From positions 1-43,937 of the forward strand of contig NZ_JACJSV010000042.1 in NCBI RefSeq assembly GCF_014698335.1: a DNA stretch of 43,937 nucleotides. Reading direction: 5' to 3'. This DNA comes from Microcystis viridis FACHB-1342 (lineage in GTDB: Bacteria; Cyanobacteriota; Cyanobacteriia; Cyanobacteriales; Microcystaceae). The position numbers and the translations under genes were made by a program. Within the stretch, counting starts at the first letter, position 1. Each line of letters begins with the position of its first letter. Positions 1 through 6,911 of this stretch are shown here, in pieces. The notes under the pieces are model-generated. The model was not told the origin of the DNA, did not search any database, and saw only the letters and a program-made list of their open reading frames with translations.

Positions 1-90
1 ACGTTCTCCTTGTAACTGCCCTCGATTCCACATTCTCCAAGCAGTGTCATAACTGATCCCTTTTTTCTTAGCATAATCTGATAGTTTCAT
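1..90 (-). CDS. IS607-type serine recombinase (TnpA), N-terminal fragment
   Basis: Read on the minus strand from the ATG at 88-90, the first 30 residues begin MKLSDYAKKKGISYDTAWRM. This is the MerR-like helix-turn-helix start typical of the small serine recombinase of IS607 elements, which binds element ends and catalyses transposition. The gene runs off the window edge, so the catalytic serine domain and any tnpB are not visible. It lies where cyanobacteria usually carry adk or secY upstream of infA, so an insertion has probably remodelled this border. Recognition rests on the N-terminal motif only. Confidence 0.72.
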   Translation of the reverse strand, partial: MKLSDYAKKKGISYDTAWRMWNRGQLQGER

Positions 91-338
91 GTGAACTGCA
101 ATGTAAACTTGTACTAACCATATTAGCAGTTGTTTGCAGTCATTTGCATATATTTTTTACAAAACTTTACAATACTGCCTAGTAGTGGGGAGATGGGGGT
201 GGAGACTGGAGTCAGGAGATGGGAGAGGGAAGATGGGGCGCTTTTTTGCTGTGAACTGAAAACTCACATCTGATCACTGATCACTGATCACTGATAAGCT
301 ATACTGGGGGAACTGTGGTGACAGCACGGTTGCTGCTG
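91..338. other. Non-coding stretch beside IS607 end
   Basis: No credible gene is seen. The stretch should hold the upstream end of the IS607-type element, although its exact boundary cannot be set here. It then has a purine-rich GGGAGATGGGGG-like segment around 185-240 and the heptamer repeat at 270-297, and ends at the target duplication of the MITE that follows. Confidence 0.5.
270..297. repeat. Heptanucleotide tandem repeat CTGATCA x3 + CTGATAA
   Basis: Three perfect CTGATCA units are followed by one CTGATAA unit. The same heptamer family recurs at 2052-2083, 15221-15259, 27998-28028 and 28076-28121. Such seven-base arrays match the short tandemly repeated repetitive (STRR) class described in filamentous and unicellular cyanobacteria. 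Confidence 0.85.
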
Positions 339-345
339 CCGAATC

Positions 346-494
346 GGCTCTCCTACTAGGTTCTGTGTGATAAGTTTAACTTACTATATGATCGATCAAT
401 CTTTGTGTCCTTTGTGTCTTTGTGGTTCGTTCCACCCCCCCGCTGGGAGGAATGTATCTTAGAATACATTTTAACCACCAAACCCAAGAGAGCC
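346..494. mobile_element. MITE copy 1 (149 bp, 7-bp target duplication)
   Basis: A non-coding element bounded by imperfect inverted ends, GGCTCTCCTACTAGGTTC on the left and the complement of GGCTCTCTTGGGTTTGG on the right. It is flanked by a perfect 7-bp direct repeat CCGAATC (339-345 and 495-501). The interior closely matches 5509-5653 in the opposite orientation. It has no open reading frame and must be moved in trans. It ends 46 bases before infA, so it sits in the promoter/leader region of the ribosomal operon. Confidence 0.85.
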
Positions 495-540
495 CCGAAT
501 CATTAAATAAATTGTCCCCAGTGAAATTGAGGAATTAACT

Positions 541-771
541 TTGTCTAAACAAGATCTCATCGAAATGGAAGGAACCGTCACCGAATCTTTGCCTAACGCC
601 ATGTTTAGGGTGGATTTAGATAACGGTTTCAACGTCTTAGCTCACATATCCGGCAAAATCCGCCGTAATTATATCAAAATCCTCCCTGGCGATCGAGTAA
701 AAGTGGAACTCACACCCTACGACCTAACCAAAGGCAGAATTACCTATCGCCTGAAAAATCAAAAAAAATAG
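541..771 (+). CDS. infA: Translation initiation factor IF-1
   Basis: IF-1 binds the 30S A site with IF-2 and IF-3 during initiation. The 76-residue product is a single S1/OB-fold domain with the usual IF-1 landmarks: [17 protein letters not shown] near residues 9-25, [19 protein letters not shown] near 35-53, and a C-terminal GRITYR. The length is normal for the family. The start is TTG at 541, preceded by GAGGA at 529-533 with suitable spacing. It is the first gene of the ribosomal block here. A MITE lies just upstream, where adk or secY would be expected in other cyanobacteria. Confidence 0.96.
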   Translation: MSKQDLIEMEGTVTESLPNAMFRVDLDNGFNVLAHISGKIRRNYIKILPGDRVKVELTPYDLTKGRITYRLKNQKK

Positions 772-835
772 CGATAAATAGGGGCAGAGAAGCCAAAAAG
801 CCTAATAAGCAGCCAAATTTATTTAAAAAAAATAG

Positions 836-865
836 GTGACACGAGTAAAAGAAATCTGATATAAT
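836..865 (+). promoter_or_regulatory. Candidate sigma-70 promoter upstream of rpmJ
   Basis: GTGACA at 836-841 and a perfect TATAAT at 860-865 are separated by 18 bases, about 33 bases before the rpmJ start. This would let rpmJ-rpsM-rpsK-rpoA be transcribed independently of infA. It is a sequence match only. Confidence 0.55.
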
Positions 866-898
866 AATAAGCTTGCAGTGTTGCCAAAATAGTTAGGC

Positions 899-1012
899 AT
901 GAAAGTTAGAGCGTCTGTCAAAAAAATGTGCGAAAAGTGCCGCGTCATCCGTCGGCGCGGTCGAGTCATGGTAATTTGTTCTAACCCCAAACACAAGCAG
1001 AGACAAGGTTAA
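899..1012 (+). CDS. rpmJ: 50S ribosomal protein L36
   Basis: A 37-residue basic protein starting [20 protein letters not shown], too short for many gene finders. It has the L36 zinc-binding set Cys11, Cys14, Cys27 and His32, so it is the zinc-containing form. L36 binds domain VI of 23S rRNA late in large-subunit assembly. Its place between infA and rpsM is the conserved bacterial order. The start is ATG at 899-901 and the stop is TAA at 1010-1012. Confidence 0.95.
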   Translation: MKVRASVKKMCEKCRVIRRRGRVMVICSNPKHKQRQG

Positions 1013-1105
1013 TCCACCAAAGTCACTGTCTTGGGGCAGAGAATCGTTACCGTTAATTGTAGTCGTTTTTGGAAAAAAAATCGTTCATAGGGAGAAAAAA
1101 AAAGC

Positions 1106-1489
1106 GTGGCAAGGATAGCTGGTGTAGACCTACCTCGCGATAAGCGTGTGGAAATCGCCCTGACCTACCTCTACGGAGTGGGTCTATCGCGTTCCCAAGA
1201 AGTCTTATCCGCGACGGGTGTTAACCCTGACACTCGGGTCAAGGATCTCAGCGATGAAGACGTGGCGGCGCTACGGACTTATATCGAGACAAATTATCAA
1301 ATCGAGGGGGATTTGAGACGCTGGGAGGCGATGAACATCAAACGCCTCGCCGATATCGGCACCTATCGAGGTCGTCGGCATCGGCTAGGATTACCCGTGC
1401 GCGGGCAACGGACGCGAACCAATGCGCGGACCCGTCGAGGTCGTCGGGTGACAGTGGCAGGGAAGAAAAAAGCCCCCTCCAAGAAATAA
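1106..1489 (+). CDS. rpsM: 30S ribosomal protein S13
   Basis: S13 sits in the head of the small subunit and contacts the P-site tRNA and, across the B1 bridges, the large subunit. The 127-residue product begins [14 protein letters not shown] and contains the helix-hairpin-helix region [11 protein letters not shown]. It ends in the basic [13 protein letters not shown] tail with a lysine-rich extension, all typical of S13. The start is GTG at 1106, with AGGGAG-like purines about 12 bases upstream. It lies between rpmJ and rpsK as in most bacteria. Confidence 0.96.
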   Translation: MARIAGVDLPRDKRVEIALTYLYGVGLSRSQEVLSATGVNPDTRVKDLSDEDVAALRTYIETNYQIEGDLRRWEAMNIKRLADIGTYRGRRHRLGLPVRGQRTRTNARTRRGRRVTVAGKKKAPSKK

Positions 1490-1528
1490 TTTTTTATTCA
1501 TTGCGATATCCCCCAATCAAGAAAAACT

Positions 1529-1921
1529 ATGGCGCGACCAACCAAAAAAACCGGACCGAAAAAACAGAAAAAAAATATTCCTACCGGAGTCGCTCACATT
1601 CAATCGACCTTCAACAATACCATTGTCACGATCGCCGATACCAAAGGCGATGTGATCTCTTGGGCATCGGCGGGATCGAGTGGTTTTAAAGGAGCCAAAA
1701 AAGGAACCCCCTTCGCCGCCCAAACCGCCGCCGATAACGCCGCCCGCCGAGCGATCGAACAGGGAATGCGTCAACTAGAAGTGATGGTTAGTGGCCCCGG
1801 GGCAGGACGGGAAACCGCAATCCGGGCCCTGCAAGGAGCAGGATTAGAAATCACCCTGATCCGGGACGTGACTCCCATCCCCCACAATGGTTGTCGTCCT
1901 CCCAAACGCCGGAGAGTGTAA
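1529..1921 (+). CDS. rpsK: 30S ribosomal protein S11
   Basis: S11 is a platform protein of the 30S subunit near the mRNA exit and the 3' end of 16S rRNA. The 130-residue product starts [16 protein letters not shown] and carries the family core [13 protein letters not shown]. It has the glycine-rich [13 protein letters not shown] segment and the C-terminal [18 protein letters not shown] signature. The length is normal. The ATG at 1529 follows rpsM by 39 bases, consistent with co-transcription. Confidence 0.96.
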   Translation: MARPTKKTGPKKQKKNIPTGVAHIQSTFNNTIVTIADTKGDVISWASAGSSGFKGAKKGTPFAAQTAADNAARRAIEQGMRQLEVMVSGPGAGRETAIRALQGAGLEITLIRDVTPIPHNGCRPPKRRRV

Positions 1922-2051
1922 ACAGTGAACAGCTTTTTCAGGTGACAGGGATCTTGAGGCCGACAGCCGTTAGCTTTGAGCGCATCAGCAGCAGAATCGG
2001 GTCGTCAAAGACCATCTGAGCAAAAAGCTAAAGGCTGAAAGCCAAAGAAAA

Positions 2052-2083
2052 CTGATAACTGATAACTGATAACTGATAACTGA
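2052..2083. repeat. Heptanucleotide repeat CTGATAA x4
   Basis: Four perfect CTGATAA units plus CTGA lie between rpsK and rpoA, ending a few bases before the rpoA ribosome binding site GGGAGGT (2088-2094). The array sits inside an operon, so it is transcribed. Confidence 0.85.
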
Positions 2084-2100
2084 ACAAGGGAGGTCAATCG

Positions 2101-3042
2101 GTGGCGCAATTTCAAATCGAGTGTGTAGAAGCAAAAACTTACAAGAATCAGAGTCAGTACAGTAAATTTGTACTAGAGCCTCTGGAAAGAGGCCAGGGTA
2201 CAACCGTAGGTAATGCCCTGAGACGGATTCTCATTTCCAATCTGGAAGGGGCGGCCGTGACGGCCCTGCGGATCGCGGGAGTCAATCACGAATTTGCCAC
2301 CGTCGAGGGGGTACGCGAGGACGTGATGGAACTCATGCTCAACATGAAAGAAATCATTCTGAAAAGCTACACCAATCAAACCCAGATCGGGCGTTTAGTG
2401 GCAACTGGGCCGGCGACAGTAGTGGCGGCACAATTCGATTTACCCTCAGAAATCGAGATAGTTGATCGCAATCAGTACGTCGCCACCCTAGCCGAAGGGG
2501 CCAAGCTAGAGATGGAATTTCGCGTGGAAAAAGGCAAAGGCTACCGGGCAATTGATCGCAGTAAAGAAGAAGCCACTTCGCTCGACTTTCTGCAAATCGA
2601 CTCTATCTTTATGCCCGTAACCAAAGTCAACTACAGCGTCGAAGATATCCGTTCCGAAAGCGGTCAAGCTAGAGATCGTCTGCTCTTAGAAATTTGGACA
2701 AACGGGAGCATTAACCCCAAAGAAGCCCTTTCCCAAGCGGCCGATATGCTGGTTAATCTCTTTAACCCGCTCAAGGATCTCAACGCCCTCGAATCCTCCG
2801 GTAACTTTGACGACCAAGAGATCAACCAAGAAAACCAAATTCCGATCGAGGAACTACAATTATCCGTGCGCGCCTACAATTGCCTGAAGCGAGCGCAGAT
2901 CAACACCGTAGCCGACCTCCTCGATTACAGCCAAGAAGATCTCTTAGAAATCAAAAACTTTGGGCAGAAATCGGCGGAAGAAGTCATTGAAGCCCTACAA
3001 AAACGGTTAGGCATCACCCTACCCCAAGAAAAAAGCAAGTAA
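2101..3042 (+). CDS. rpoA: DNA-directed RNA polymerase subunit alpha
   Basis: Alpha dimerises to nucleate RNA polymerase assembly and contacts UP elements and regulators. The 313-residue product has the N-terminal assembly domain (about 1-230, with LERGQGTTVGNALRRILIS). After an acidic linker comes the C-terminal domain (about 250-313) with the helix-hairpin-helix segment LLEIKNFGQKSAEEVIEAL. Length and order fit cyanobacterial RpoA. The start is GTG at 2101 behind a strong GGGAGGT. A 179-base leader with heptamer repeats separates it from rpsK, longer than usual for this operon. Confidence 0.96.
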   Translation: MAQFQIECVEAKTYKNQSQYSKFVLEPLERGQGTTVGNALRRILISNLEGAAVTALRIAGVNHEFATVEGVREDVMELMLNMKEIILKSYTNQTQIGRLVATGPATVVAAQFDLPSEIEIVDRNQYVATLAEGAKLEMEFRVEKGKGYRAIDRSKEEATSLDFLQIDSIFMPVTKVNYSVEDIRSESGQARDRLLLEIWTNGSINPKEALSQAADMLVNLFNPLKDLNALESSGNFDDQEINQENQIPIEELQLSVRAYNCLKRAQINTVADLLDYSQEDLLEIKNFGQKSAEEVIEALQKRLGITLPQEKSK

Positions 3043-3063
3043 ACCCAATTCCAGGAAAATACC

Positions 3064-3414
3064 ATGAGACATCGGTGTAAAGTGCCTCAATTGGGTCTGC
3101 CAGCTGACCAAAGAAAGGCACTGCTGCGCAGCTTAGCCACCCAGCTAATTCTACATGGTCAGATCACCACCACCCTAGCGAAAGCGAAAGCGGTGCGAGC
3201 AGAGGTAGACCACATTATCACCCTAGCTAAAGACGGTTCCCTGAGCGCCCGTCGCCAAGCCATGGGCTACATCTACGACAAACAACTGGTTCACGCCCTC
3301 TTTGAAGGCGCACAAGCCCGTTATGGCAACCGTAACGGCGGTTATACCCGGGTCGTGCGTACCCTGCGCCGTCGCGGGGATAATGCCCCCATGGCGATTA
3401 TCGAACTGATGTAA
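3064..3414 (+). CDS. rplQ: 50S ribosomal protein L17
   Basis: L17 binds 23S rRNA near the peptide exit tunnel. The 116-residue product starts [20 protein letters not shown], with the conserved [19 protein letters not shown] core and the C-terminal [10 protein letters not shown] and [13 protein letters not shown] segments. The length is normal. It begins 21 bases after rpoA, and its stop is 2 bases before the truA start, so the three genes are probably one transcript with coupled translation. Confidence 0.96.
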   Translation: MRHRCKVPQLGLPADQRKALLRSLATQLILHGQITTTLAKAKAVRAEVDHIITLAKDGSLSARRQAMGYIYDKQLVHALFEGAQARYGNRNGGYTRVVRTLRRRGDNAPMAIIELM

Positions 3415-3416
3415 CG

Positions 3417-4232
3417 ATGACAGCTTGCCCCCAGTCGCGGATCGCCCTAGTTATCCAGTATGTGGGAACTAATTTCCACGGCTGGCAACGGCAACCCCAT
3501 CACAGGAGCGTGCAGGAAGAAATCGAGAAGGCTCTGGCCGATATTCTCGGTTATGTCGTCACTCTGCACGGGGCCGGACGTACGGATAGCGGTGTTCACG
3601 CCGCCGCCCAGGTTGCCCATTTCCAGCAGCAGAGTCCGATCCCACCTGCCCATTGGGCCAAGGTTCTCAATGCTCGGCTAGATGACGATATCGTCATTCG
3701 GGCTTCGGCTCAGGTTCCCGATCGCTGGCACGCCCGTTTCTCAGCCCTCTGGCGACGTTATCGTTACACCCTCTATACCGACCCCATCCCCAATCTCTTT
3801 GTTAGCCCCTTTAGTTGGCACTACTACCATCGTCCCCTCGATGCCGATTTGATGGCCAGGGCCCTGGCCCCCCTATTGGGAAAGCACCATCTGGCCGCCT
3901 TTCACCGTGCCAACTCTAGCCGTGACCATTCTTGGGTAGAAGTACAGGGGGTGGAATGCTACCGTCAAGGGCCGTTTATACAGATGGAAATTCAAGCCAA
4001 TGGCTTTTTGTACGGGATGGTGCGGCTATTGGTGGGAATGTTGGTAGAGGTGGGAACTGGTGAGCGATCGCTAGAAAACTTTACCGACATCTGGGTCAAT
4101 CAGCGCCGAGAATTGGTCAAATACGCCGCACCAGCTAAAGGACTATGTTTACTGCGGGTGGGTTACGCCGATTTTCCCTTTGCCGATAGCGTCTGGTGCG
4201 AGACTCAGCCTCTTTATTATTTCCGAGCATAG
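3417..4232 (+). CDS. truA: tRNA pseudouridine(38-40) synthase
   Basis: TruA converts uridines 38-40 of the tRNA anticodon arm to pseudouridine. The 271-residue product has the FHGWQRQ motif near residues 20-26. The catalytic loop [12 protein letters not shown] follows, with Asp57 as the nucleophile, and then the [12 protein letters not shown] and [13 protein letters not shown] segments that close the active site. The ATG at 3417 follows the rplQ stop by 2 bases. The rplQ-truA-rplM order is conserved in cyanobacteria. Confidence 0.95.
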   Translation: MTACPQSRIALVIQYVGTNFHGWQRQPHHRSVQEEIEKALADILGYVVTLHGAGRTDSGVHAAAQVAHFQQQSPIPPAHWAKVLNARLDDDIVIRASAQVPDRWHARFSALWRRYRYTLYTDPIPNLFVSPFSWHYYHRPLDADLMARALAPLLGKHHLAAFHRANSSRDHSWVEVQGVECYRQGPFIQMEIQANGFLYGMVRLLVGMLVEVGTGERSLENFTDIWVNQRRELVKYAAPAKGLCLLRVGYADFPFADSVWCETQPLYYFRA

Positions 4233-4272
4233 AGATTCAAAGTTTATTTTTGTAAAGCAAGGCAAACTGACC

Positions 4273-4728
4273 ATGAACAAAACACCGCTACCAAATTTAG
4301 AGACTCTAGAGCAGAAATGGTACGTCATTGATGCGGCCGATCAGCGTCTAGGTCGTCTGGCCACCGAAATCGCGATGATTCTACGGGGCAAAAATAAGGC
4401 CACCTTCACCCCCCATCTGGATACGGGGGATTTTGTCATTGTTATTAACGCCGAAAAAGTGACGGTAACGGGCAAAAAACGCCAACAGAAAGTTTATCGC
4501 CGCGACTCCGGCAGACCGGGTGGTATGAAGGTAGAAAGCTTCGATAAACTGCAAAAACGCATTCCCGAACGGATTATCGAACACGCTGTTAAGGGAATGC
4601 TCCCGAAAAATAGCTTAGGTCGGAAATTGTTCACGAAACTGAAAGTTTATGCCGGTGCGGAACATCCCCATCAGGCACAACAACCGGAAGTTTTAGCGAT
4701 TAATACGATTCCCGCAGGAGGAAATTAA
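4273..4728 (+). CDS. rplM: 50S ribosomal protein L13
   Basis: L13 is an early assembly protein of the large subunit. The chosen start is the ATG at 4273, giving 151 residues beginning [20 protein letters not shown]. An in-frame ATG at 4180 would add a tail lying inside truA that does not look like L13. The core [30 protein letters not shown] (shown here only as its landmarks QRLGRLA and DTGD) and VKGMLPKN with GRKLF are family landmarks. The rpsI start follows the stop by 4 bases, the usual rplM-rpsI pairing. Confidence 0.95.
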   Translation: MNKTPLPNLETLEQKWYVIDAADQRLGRLATEIAMILRGKNKATFTPHLDTGDFVIVINAEKVTVTGKKRQQKVYRRDSGRPGGMKVESFDKLQKRIPERIIEHAVKGMLPKNSLGRKLFTKLKVYAGAEHPHQAQQPEVLAINTIPAGGN

Positions 4729-4732
4729 GTCA

Positions 4733-5146
4733 ATGCAAGCCACGGACAGTAAAAATAAGGTAGTTTATTGGGGAACGGGACGACGCAAATCGGCGGTCGC
4801 TTCCGTGCGTCTCGTGCCGGGGACGGGGGCAATTACCGTTAACGGTCGCGATGGGGAAACCCACTTTAACCGCATTCCCACCTATATCCAGACGATCAAG
4901 GCTCCTCTGGAGACTTTGGGACTGGAAAACGAGTATGATATCATCGTTAAGGCCGAGGGCGGTGGTTTGACTGGCCAAGCGGACGCAGTGAAATTGGGTG
5001 TCGCTAGAGCTTTATGTCAATTAACCCCGGAAAATCGTCCTCCCCTCAAGAGTGAAGGTTATCTGACTCGGGATCCCCGGGCGAAGGAACGGAAAAAATA
5101 CGGTCTTCACAAAGCGCGTAAAGCGCCTCAATACTCGAAACGTTAG
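4733..5146 (+). CDS. rpsI: 30S ribosomal protein S9
   Basis: S9 is a head protein whose C-terminal tail touches the anticodon loop of P-site tRNA. The 137-residue product has [19 protein letters not shown] near the start, [19 protein letters not shown] in the middle, and ends in the diagnostic [14 protein letters not shown] tail. It starts 4 bases after rplM and ends 19 bases before rpmE, so the three are probably co-transcribed. Confidence 0.96.
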   Translation: MQATDSKNKVVYWGTGRRKSAVASVRLVPGTGAITVNGRDGETHFNRIPTYIQTIKAPLETLGLENEYDIIVKAEGGGLTGQADAVKLGVARALCQLTPENRPPLKSEGYLTRDPRAKERKKYGLHKARKAPQYSKR

Positions 5147-5165
5147 GTTAATAGAGAGGTTTATT

Positions 5166-5399
5166 ATGCCGAAAAAAATTCATCCTACTTGGTATCCGGA
5201 AGCTAAGGTGATCTGTAATGGTGAAGTGGTGATGACGGTGGGTTCGACCAAACCAGAAATTCATGTGGAGGTTTGGTCGGGTAATCATCCTTTTTATACG
5301 GGAACCCAGAAGATGATCGATACGGAAGGCCGGGTCGATCGCTTCTTGCGTAAGTACAAAATGGGTGATAAGTCAAGCAAAAAGGCTGATCAGAAATAA
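5166..5399 (+). CDS. rpmE: 50S ribosomal protein L31
   Basis: L31 bridges the two subunits near the central protuberance. The 77-residue product starts MPKKIHPTWYPEAKVICNGE, followed by EVWSGNHPFYTGTQKM and a lysine-rich tail. It lacks the CxxC pair of zinc-binding L31, having a single cysteine at residue 17, so it is a zinc-independent form. AGAGG lies just upstream of the ATG. It ends the operon before a terminator; prfA, the usual next gene in cyanobacteria, is not here. Confidence 0.95.
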   Translation: MPKKIHPTWYPEAKVICNGEVVMTVGSTKPEIHVEVWSGNHPFYTGTQKMIDTEGRVDRFLRKYKMGDKSSKKADQK

Positions 5400-5420
5400 T
5401 TCTTTACTTTTGCCTTTTTG

Positions 5421-5453
5421 ACCCGGTGGGGAGATTTTCCCGCCGGGTTTTTT
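5421..5453 (+). terminator. Rho-independent terminator after rpmE
   Basis: ACCCGGTGGGGA pairs with TCCCGCCGGGT around a short loop, followed by TTTTTT. It starts 22 bases after the rpmE stop and closes the ribosomal operon. Confidence 0.88.
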
Positions 5454-5508
5454 GCTATCTTGAGGCTAGTAGAGTCATTATAGAATCCATTTGGTATCTT
5501 AGGATACA

Positions 5509-5653
5509 GGCTCTCTTAGGTTTGGTGGGTAAAATGTATTTTAAGATACAGTATTGCTGGCGAGGGAGTGGAGGGAACCACAGAGACACAGAGGACACAA
5601 AGATCGATCGATCCTATGTAAGTTAAACTTATCACACAGAACCTAGAAGAGCC
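5509..5653. mobile_element. MITE copy 2, inserted in the IS5 element
   Basis: This is the same family as 346-494 but in inverted orientation. Its ends are GGCTCTCTTAGGTTTGG on the left and the complement of GGCTCTTCTAGGTTCTGTG on the right. It is flanked by a perfect 7-bp duplication GGATACA at 5502-5508 and 5654-5660. Removing it with one duplication joins the transposase frame directly to a TAA stop at 5499-5501, showing that the insertion came after the IS. Confidence 0.9.
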
Positions 5654-6208
5654 GGATACAGCTAATTGTCGTAGTAGAAGTCGAAGAAAACAGAGATGAA
5701 TTTTGGTAGTGGAGTGTTCTAAAGTGCGCTCAAAATTTTTGACTAAAGATTTGCAGCGTTCCATCCAAGAATTACTTCTTTCAATCACCCATCGAGTTTT
5801 TACAGGTACGAATCCTGATAAACCCTTCTCCGCTTTTTCGGTTTTTGACGGTTTTGGAGACAGTTCAAACTGAATTTTAGTCATTATCTCTGGATAGACC
5901 TTAACCAACTCTTTCTCTATTTTGTCAGGATGATAACCATTATCTAGAAGAATAGTCGTCTTAGACAGTTCCGACGGTTTTAACTTGAAATAGTCAATAC
6001 CTCGAGTTAACAACTCAATCAATCCCTGGTCATCAGATAGGTTGGCGGGAGTACAATGAGCGAAAAAGGGAAAACCAAGACTATCCGTCCCTAGATGACG
6101 TTTAATTCCATTGGTGCACTTGTAGAAACAAAATCCTTTCGTCTCAACACTCGCATTACAGGTATTTTTGACGGCTTGAGAATCAATCATAATTAGATTC
6201 GTCCACAA
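5516..6208 (-). CDS. IS5-family transposase, catalytic frame (orfB), tail altered by MITE
   Basis: This frame holds the DDE catalytic core: IDSQAVKN (first Asp), LLDNGYHPD (second Asp) and RWVIERSNSWMERCK (Glu). The frame is 230 residues, but the native protein should end LLLRQLAVS at a TAA within the IS inverted end. The MITE at 5509-5653 removed that stop from the frame and added 45 foreign residues. There is no good independent start; the product is expected as an orfA-orfB fusion made by frameshifting at an A8 run (complement of 6210-6217). Whether the extended enzyme is active is unknown. Confidence 0.85.
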   Translation of the reverse strand: MWTNLIMIDSQAVKNTCNASVETKGFCFYKCTNGIKRHLGTDSLGFPFFAHCTPANLSDDQGLIELLTRGIDYFKLKPSELSKTTILLDNGYHPDKIEKELVKVYPEIMTKIQFELSPKPSKTEKAEKGLSGFVPVKTRWVIERSNSWMERCKSLVKNFERTLEHSTTKIHLCFLRLLLRQLAVSGSSRFCVISLTYIGSIDLCVLCVSVVPSTPSPAILYLKIHFTHQT

Positions 6209-6482
6209 GTTTTTTTTCTTGTTGTCGTAATCTGCGATGTAATTCTTCCATTATTTTTTGGATGATTCCCTGACTTCTCCACTGTTTATAATGCCAGAAC
6301 ACGGTGGAGTAGGGAGGGAAATCTTTCGTGAGGTCCCGCCAATTACCGCCATTTTTGAGTTGATAGAAAATCCCATCTAAAATCTGTCGTTTTGTCCATT
6401 TCGGGGGGCCAGTCAATTTCTTCTTTGGCAATAGCGGTTCTACGATAGACCACTCTTCATTCGTCATACTACTTGAGTACAT
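6183..6482 (-). CDS. IS5-family transposase, N-terminal frame (orfA, DUF4096-like)
   Basis: A 99-residue frame starting MYSSSMTNEEWSIVEPLLP, followed by the helix-turn-helix region KRQILDGIFYQLKNGGNWRD and FPPYSTVFWHYKQW. This is the usual N-terminal domain of IS5-type transposases. It overlaps orfB by 26 bases. The overlap contains eight consecutive A on the coding strand (6210-6217), a typical slippery site, so orfA-orfB is probably expressed as one transposase by programmed frameshifting. The gene looks intact. Confidence 0.87.
   Translation of the reverse strand: MYSSSMTNEEWSIVEPLLPKKKLTGPPKWTKRQILDGIFYQLKNGGNWRDLTKDFPPYSTVFWHYKQWRSQGIIQKIMEELHRRLRQQEKKLVDESNYD
6210..6217 (-). promoter_or_regulatory. 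A8 slippery frameshift site
   Basis: Eight A residues on the transposase strand lie in the orfA/orfB overlap, just before the orfA stop. Slippage there would connect the two frames. Confidence 0.65.
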
Positions 6483-6654
6483 TTTGGCTTACTCCAAAGT
6501 ATCGATTTTCGGGGACGACTAGACGGTGGCGCATTCACTGACGGGGTTCAGACCAAAGTATTGCCGTTAAACAGGCTACAGACTCTCTTCCCTGAAACCT
6601 ATAGTGGACAAGGTTTTCGCTTCACCTTTTCAGCCTAGCATCTACATTATAAAA
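6483..6654. other. Unassigned segment inside the IS5 element
   Basis: About 170 bases lie between the transposase start and the right inverted end. No gene is seen. The segment is more GC-rich and structured than an ordinary IS leader and could be an earlier small insertion or a fragment of another element. Confidence 0.4.
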
Positions 6655-6706
6655 GATACCAAATGGGTTCTATAAAACCGTTGTTCCCGCTAATCCTCTC
6701 GTACAG

Positions 6707-6766
6707 ATGAAGATTACTGTTAAAACCATCGGTTCTCTCCTGCGCGGTAACGCTTTAGCTCCTTAA
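6707..6766 (+). CDS. Very short ORF between IS and terminator
   Basis: An ATG-to-TAA frame of 19 residues starting MKITVKTIGSLLRGN, placed 17 bases before a hairpin terminator and just after the IS5 right end. It may be the tail of a gene cut by the IS, a small peptide, or chance. No family is recognised and no clear ribosome binding site is seen. Confidence 0.2.
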   Translation: MKITVKTIGSLLRGNALAP

Positions 6767-6783
6767 AATCAATTGATAACCAG

Positions 6784-6821
6784 AAAACCCAATCTCCCCA
6801 TGGCGGTGGTTGGGTTTTCTT
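6784..6821 (+). terminator. Hairpin terminator downstream of the IS
   Basis: AAAACCCAA at 6784-6792 pairs with TTGGGTTTT at 6810-6818, with T-rich sequence following. It is nearly symmetric and may work in both directions. It may be the original terminator of a gene now displaced by the IS. Confidence 0.65.
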
Positions 6822-6877
6822 TTGGGTTGTTTCATCTCCTATCTTCTCTAATTTAAAAAAAAATAAGGTATGTTATA

Positions 6878-6911
6878 CTAAATCCGTTGATTATAGGCTA
6901 CATATTAGGAT
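6878..6911. mobile_element. Half copy of a TA-targeting MITE or IS end
   Basis: CTAAATCCGTTGA plus the following TATAGGCTAC repeats the left end of the element at 15313-15414 with about 30 of 36 positions matching, again preceded by TA. No matching right end is seen before tcmP starts at 6912, so this is a remnant forming the immediate leader of that gene. Confidence 0.55.

Larger units (their letters stand above)
5478..6675 (-). mobile_element. IS5-family insertion sequence carrying a nested MITE
   Basis: Near-perfect inverted ends TATAGAAYCCATTTGGTATC lie at 5479-5498 and, complemented, at 6655-6674, with one mismatch. Between them are two overlapping transposase frames on the minus strand with IS5-type DDE motifs. 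Without the 145-bp MITE and one duplicated heptamer the element would be about 1046 bp. A clear target duplication is not visible. The segment between the transposase start and the right end (6483-6654) is longer than usual for the family. Subgroup assignment (IS427 or IS1031 type) is not certain. Confidence 0.8.

Noticed and set aside
4180-4272. Longer start for rplM
   Set aside because: It lies inside truA, and the added residues are unlike any L13.
5426-5626. Plus-strand frame across the terminator and MITE
   Set aside because: It runs through the rpmE terminator, the IS end and the MITE and has no start context.
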